Positions 5,989-7,078 of a stretch of DNA of 7,078 bases are shown in pieces (within the stretch, counting starts at the first letter, position 1; each line of letters starts with the position of its first letter). The stretch comes from Actinomycetes bacterium. GTDB taxonomy: Bacteria > Actinomycetota > Acidimicrobiia > Acidimicrobiales > Palsa-688. The notes beneath the pieces are model-generated. The model worked only from the letters and a program-made list of their open reading frames with translations, made no database searches and had not been told where the DNA came from. The position numbers and the translations under genes are program-made. The stretch lies in contig JAJZYO010000099.1 of assembly GCA_021798075.1 (NCBI GenBank), forward strand, positions 1-7,078. Direction: 5' to 3'.

Positions 5989-6582
5989 GACCGTGGTGAA
6001 CTTGTACTCGTTGAGCTGGGGAAGGCCGTCAGCGATCCCGAGCACCTGCTCGATCGTCGACCGAGCGGCGCCGGCATCCCCGCCCGGGCGCCCCATCAGC
6101 CTCACGAACAGCGCCTTGTCGCCCATGATGAAGGTGGGCACGCCGAAAACTTCCCAGCGCTCTACCGCCTCCTCGTGCTCAGCACCCGCCCTCTCGGCAG
6201 GCCATCCAGAGAGCGCTTCGTCGACCACTTGTCGACCGTCCAGGCCGGCGCCGTCGAGGGCCCCTGCGACCACCCCCGGGTCGCGGAGGTCGAGGCCCTT
6301 GTCGTGGCGGGCGGAAAAGAGGGCGACGTGCGCGGCCAGGAACTGCTCGGGGTGCTGCTCGCGCACGACAACGCCGGCTAAGCCCGCCAAGACCCCCGAG
6401 TGGCTGGCGGGGTCGTCCCACACTGGCTTATCTGCCTCGCCGAGGTGGGCCTGGGCAAGAGAGAAATACCGGAAGCGGACGTCCCAGCCGGCGCCGCCCT
6501 GCAGCGCCGCCACTACGTGCTCGTGCGCGTTGCGGGCGAAGGGGCAGAGATAGTCCCACGTGAGTTCGAAAGCAGGTGCCAT
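5980..6582 (-). CDS. DsbA-family thioredoxin-fold protein with a single active-site cysteine
   Basis: A 200-residue cytoplasmic protein of the DsbA / 2-hydroxychromene-2-carboxylate isomerase-like superfamily. The N-terminal strand leads into WDYLCPFARNAHEHV, placing C13 at the thiol site as CPFA: the second Cys of the usual CPxC is Ala16, and there is no other Cys in the protein. An inserted helical domain covers about residues 45-145. The cis-proline loop is GVPTFIMG (147-154, P149). There is no signal peptide. A monothiol site suggests chemistry through a mixed disulfide with a low-molecular-weight thiol, such as mycothiol, not dithiol exchange; Rv2466c of M. tuberculosis is a related but CPWC-bearing example. 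The ATG has no Shine-Dalgarno, in keeping with a leaderless transcript from the SigR/SigH-like promoter just upstream. Exact substrate unknown. Confidence 0.85.
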   Translation of the reverse strand: MAPAFELTWDYLCPFARNAHEHVVAALQGGAGWDVRFRYFSLAQAHLGEADKPVWDDPASHSGVLAGLAGVVVREQHPEQFLAAHVALFSARHDKGLDLRDPGVVAGALDGAGLDGRQVVDEALSGWPAERAGAEHEEAVERWEVFGVPTFIMGDKALFVRLMGRPGGDAGAARSTIEQVLGIADGLPQLNEYKFTTVPR

Positions 6583-6590
6583 GTTCGTTA

Positions 6591-6617
6591 CAACCTATGC
6601 CTGCGCACGCTTGTTCC
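6591..6617 (-). promoter_or_regulatory. Putative SigR/SigH-type (thiol-oxidative stress ECF sigma) promoter
   Basis: On the minus strand GGAAC (6617-6613) is followed after 18 nt by GTTG (6594-6591). This matches the SigR/SigH -35 and -10 pattern GGAAt/c-N17-18-GTT of actinobacteria. The predicted transcription start falls within a few bases of the ATG at 6582, which explains the missing ribosome binding site. Nine fixed bases at this spacing are unlikely by chance in so short a region, and the downstream gene, a thiol-redox protein, is what that regulon would contain. Confidence 0.5.
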
Positions 6618-6629
6618 AGCTGCGAACAA
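6611..6629. promoter_or_regulatory. Operator-like palindrome TTGTTC-N7-GAACAA over the -35 region
   Basis: Perfect 6-bp arms TTGTTC (6611-6616) and GAACAA (6624-6629) flank a 7-nt centre that itself contains CAGCTG. It lies 29-47 bp upstream of the DsbA-like start and overlaps the putative -35 element. It may bind a repressor or activator; the overlap may also be a coincidence of the GGAACA motif. Confidence 0.35.
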
Positions 6630-6716
6630 TTGAACCCATGGGCGGCGGAGTGCGAGCGGCGCGGAGAACGTTCCGCTGCCGGCGGACGAAGGCGGGGCCT
6701 GGTCGTCGTTCGGAGA

Positions 6717-6790
6717 CCGGCGCTAGAAGAGCTGGCGCTAGAAGAGCTGGCGCTCGGAGGCCGGCGCTAGAAGAGCTGGCGCTAGAAGAG
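6717..6790. repeat. 15-bp tandem repeat array of five units, one variant
   Basis: Units of C(C/T)GGCGCTAGAAGAG start at 6717, 6732, 6761 and 6776, with a 14-bp variant (6747-6760, ending CGGAGG) in the middle. A higher order is visible: the block starting CGGAGRCCGGCGCT recurs at 6711 and 6755, 44 bp apart, with a related CGGAGCCGGCGC at 6792 inside the phosphatase gene. On the minus strand each full unit contains TAG, and the one at 6784-6782 is the stop codon of the phosphatase gene. Confidence 0.9.
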
Positions 6791-7078
6791 GCGGAGCCGG
6801 CGCCTCACGACCTCGCCAAGGGCGGCCCCGAACACCGCCCCGCCGACGACATCAGAAGCGTGGTGGATCTTCACGTGCACGCGGCTCGTGCTGACGACGA
6901 CGGCCAGGACATAGAGGGGCCATTTACGGCCCGAGCCTCGAAGCAGTGCGGCTGAGAAGAAGGCGGCGCTGGCGTGCCCGCTCGGGAAGCTGCTGCTCCT
7001 CGGGGTGCGGAGAGGAAGTGGCCGGGGGGCCACGGGCTCAGGGCGCCGCCGCCTGAAAAAAGACTTCACGATCCCGTT
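6782..7078 (-). CDS. PAP2-family phosphatase, C-terminal part (5' end outside the window)
   Basis: The frame is open to the right edge (reading NGI before the Val at 7069), so the gene continues beyond the window; the GTG at 7069 should not be taken as the start because it would cut the domain. All three catalytic motifs of the type-2 phosphatidic acid phosphatase family are present: K-x6-RP (KSFFRRRRP), PSGH (in SFPSGHASAAFF) and SR-x5-H-x3-D (SRVHVKIHHASD). Hydrophobic stretches follow PSGH and both flank and follow the last motif, as expected of a membrane enzyme with its site at the membrane face. Relatives dephosphorylate lipid phosphates such as phosphatidate or prenyl diphosphates; the specific substrate is not readable here. 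The protein ends RRLRLF, with its TAG supplied by the tandem repeat. Confidence 0.88.
   Translation of the reverse strand, partial: NGIVKSFFRRRRPEPVAPRPLPLRTPRSSSFPSGHASAAFFSAALLRGSGRKWPLYVLAVVVSTSRVHVKIHHASDVVGGAVFGAALGEVVRRRLRLF

Noticed and set aside
5647..6381. Plus-strand frame of about 240 codons across the small gene and the DsbA-like gene
   Set aside because: Antisense to two minus-strand genes, crosses their intergenic gap and shows no domain or ribosome binding site.
6666..6673. GAACGTTC palindrome as a LexA/SOS box
   Set aside because: Actinobacterial SOS boxes need GAAC and GTTC separated by about four bases; here they are fused, and the site is not next to a repair gene.
6782..7069. 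PAP2 protein as a complete 95-residue gene starting at 7069
   Set aside because: The codon at 7069 is GTG inside the K-x6-RP catalytic region, and the frame stays open to the window edge, so the gene is simply cut by the window.

Overview
The window is high-GC DNA (roughly 70% by eye) with strongly GC-biased third codon positions, actinomycete-type gene content and several starts lacking a Shine-Dalgarno sequence. It most likely comes from an actinobacterium, perhaps an Acidimicrobiia- or Thermoleophilia-like lineage; the class is a guess. Every confident gene is on the minus strand, so transcription runs from the right end to the left end.

Layout in transcription order (right to left): (i) the 3' part of a PAP2-family lipid phosphatase, running off the right edge, whose stop codon lies inside a 15-bp tandem repeat array (6717-6790); (ii) a DsbA-like, single-cysteine thioredoxin-fold protein (5980-6582), preceded by a good match to a SigR/SigH-type thiol-stress promoter and an overlapping palindrome; (iii) a small Ala-rich hypothetical protein (5652-5918) and a ChbG/HpnK (YdjC-like) deacetylase-family protein (4772-5626), 25 nt apart and probably cotranscribed; (iv) a gene-free, comparatively AT-rich stretch (4369-4771) with two matched 11-15-11 inverted repeats, a 14-bp tandem repeat and a 19-bp tandem duplication; (v) an ABC-2 type exporter pair, a membrane protein with about 12 helices followed 13 nt later by its ATPase; (vi) a 347-bp gap (1687-2033) holding a frame-disrupted plus-strand coding remnant; (vii) an Ada-N/AraC/AlkA fusion for alkylation damage repair, whose stop overlaps by ATGA the start of another gene at the left edge, likely the O6-alkylguanine methyltransferase partner.

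Functionally these are separate modules: DNA alkylation repair, an exporter, a carbohydrate-deacetylase-like enzyme, a thiol-redox protein and a lipid phosphatase. I see no phage, transposon, CRISPR, toxin-antitoxin or defence system. What stands out is the concentration of short tandem and inverted repeats at or inside gene boundaries (15 bp x6 in frame within alkA, 14 bp x4, 19 bp x2, 15 bp x5, and the twin palindromes) and the putative thiol-stress promoter in front of the DsbA-like gene.
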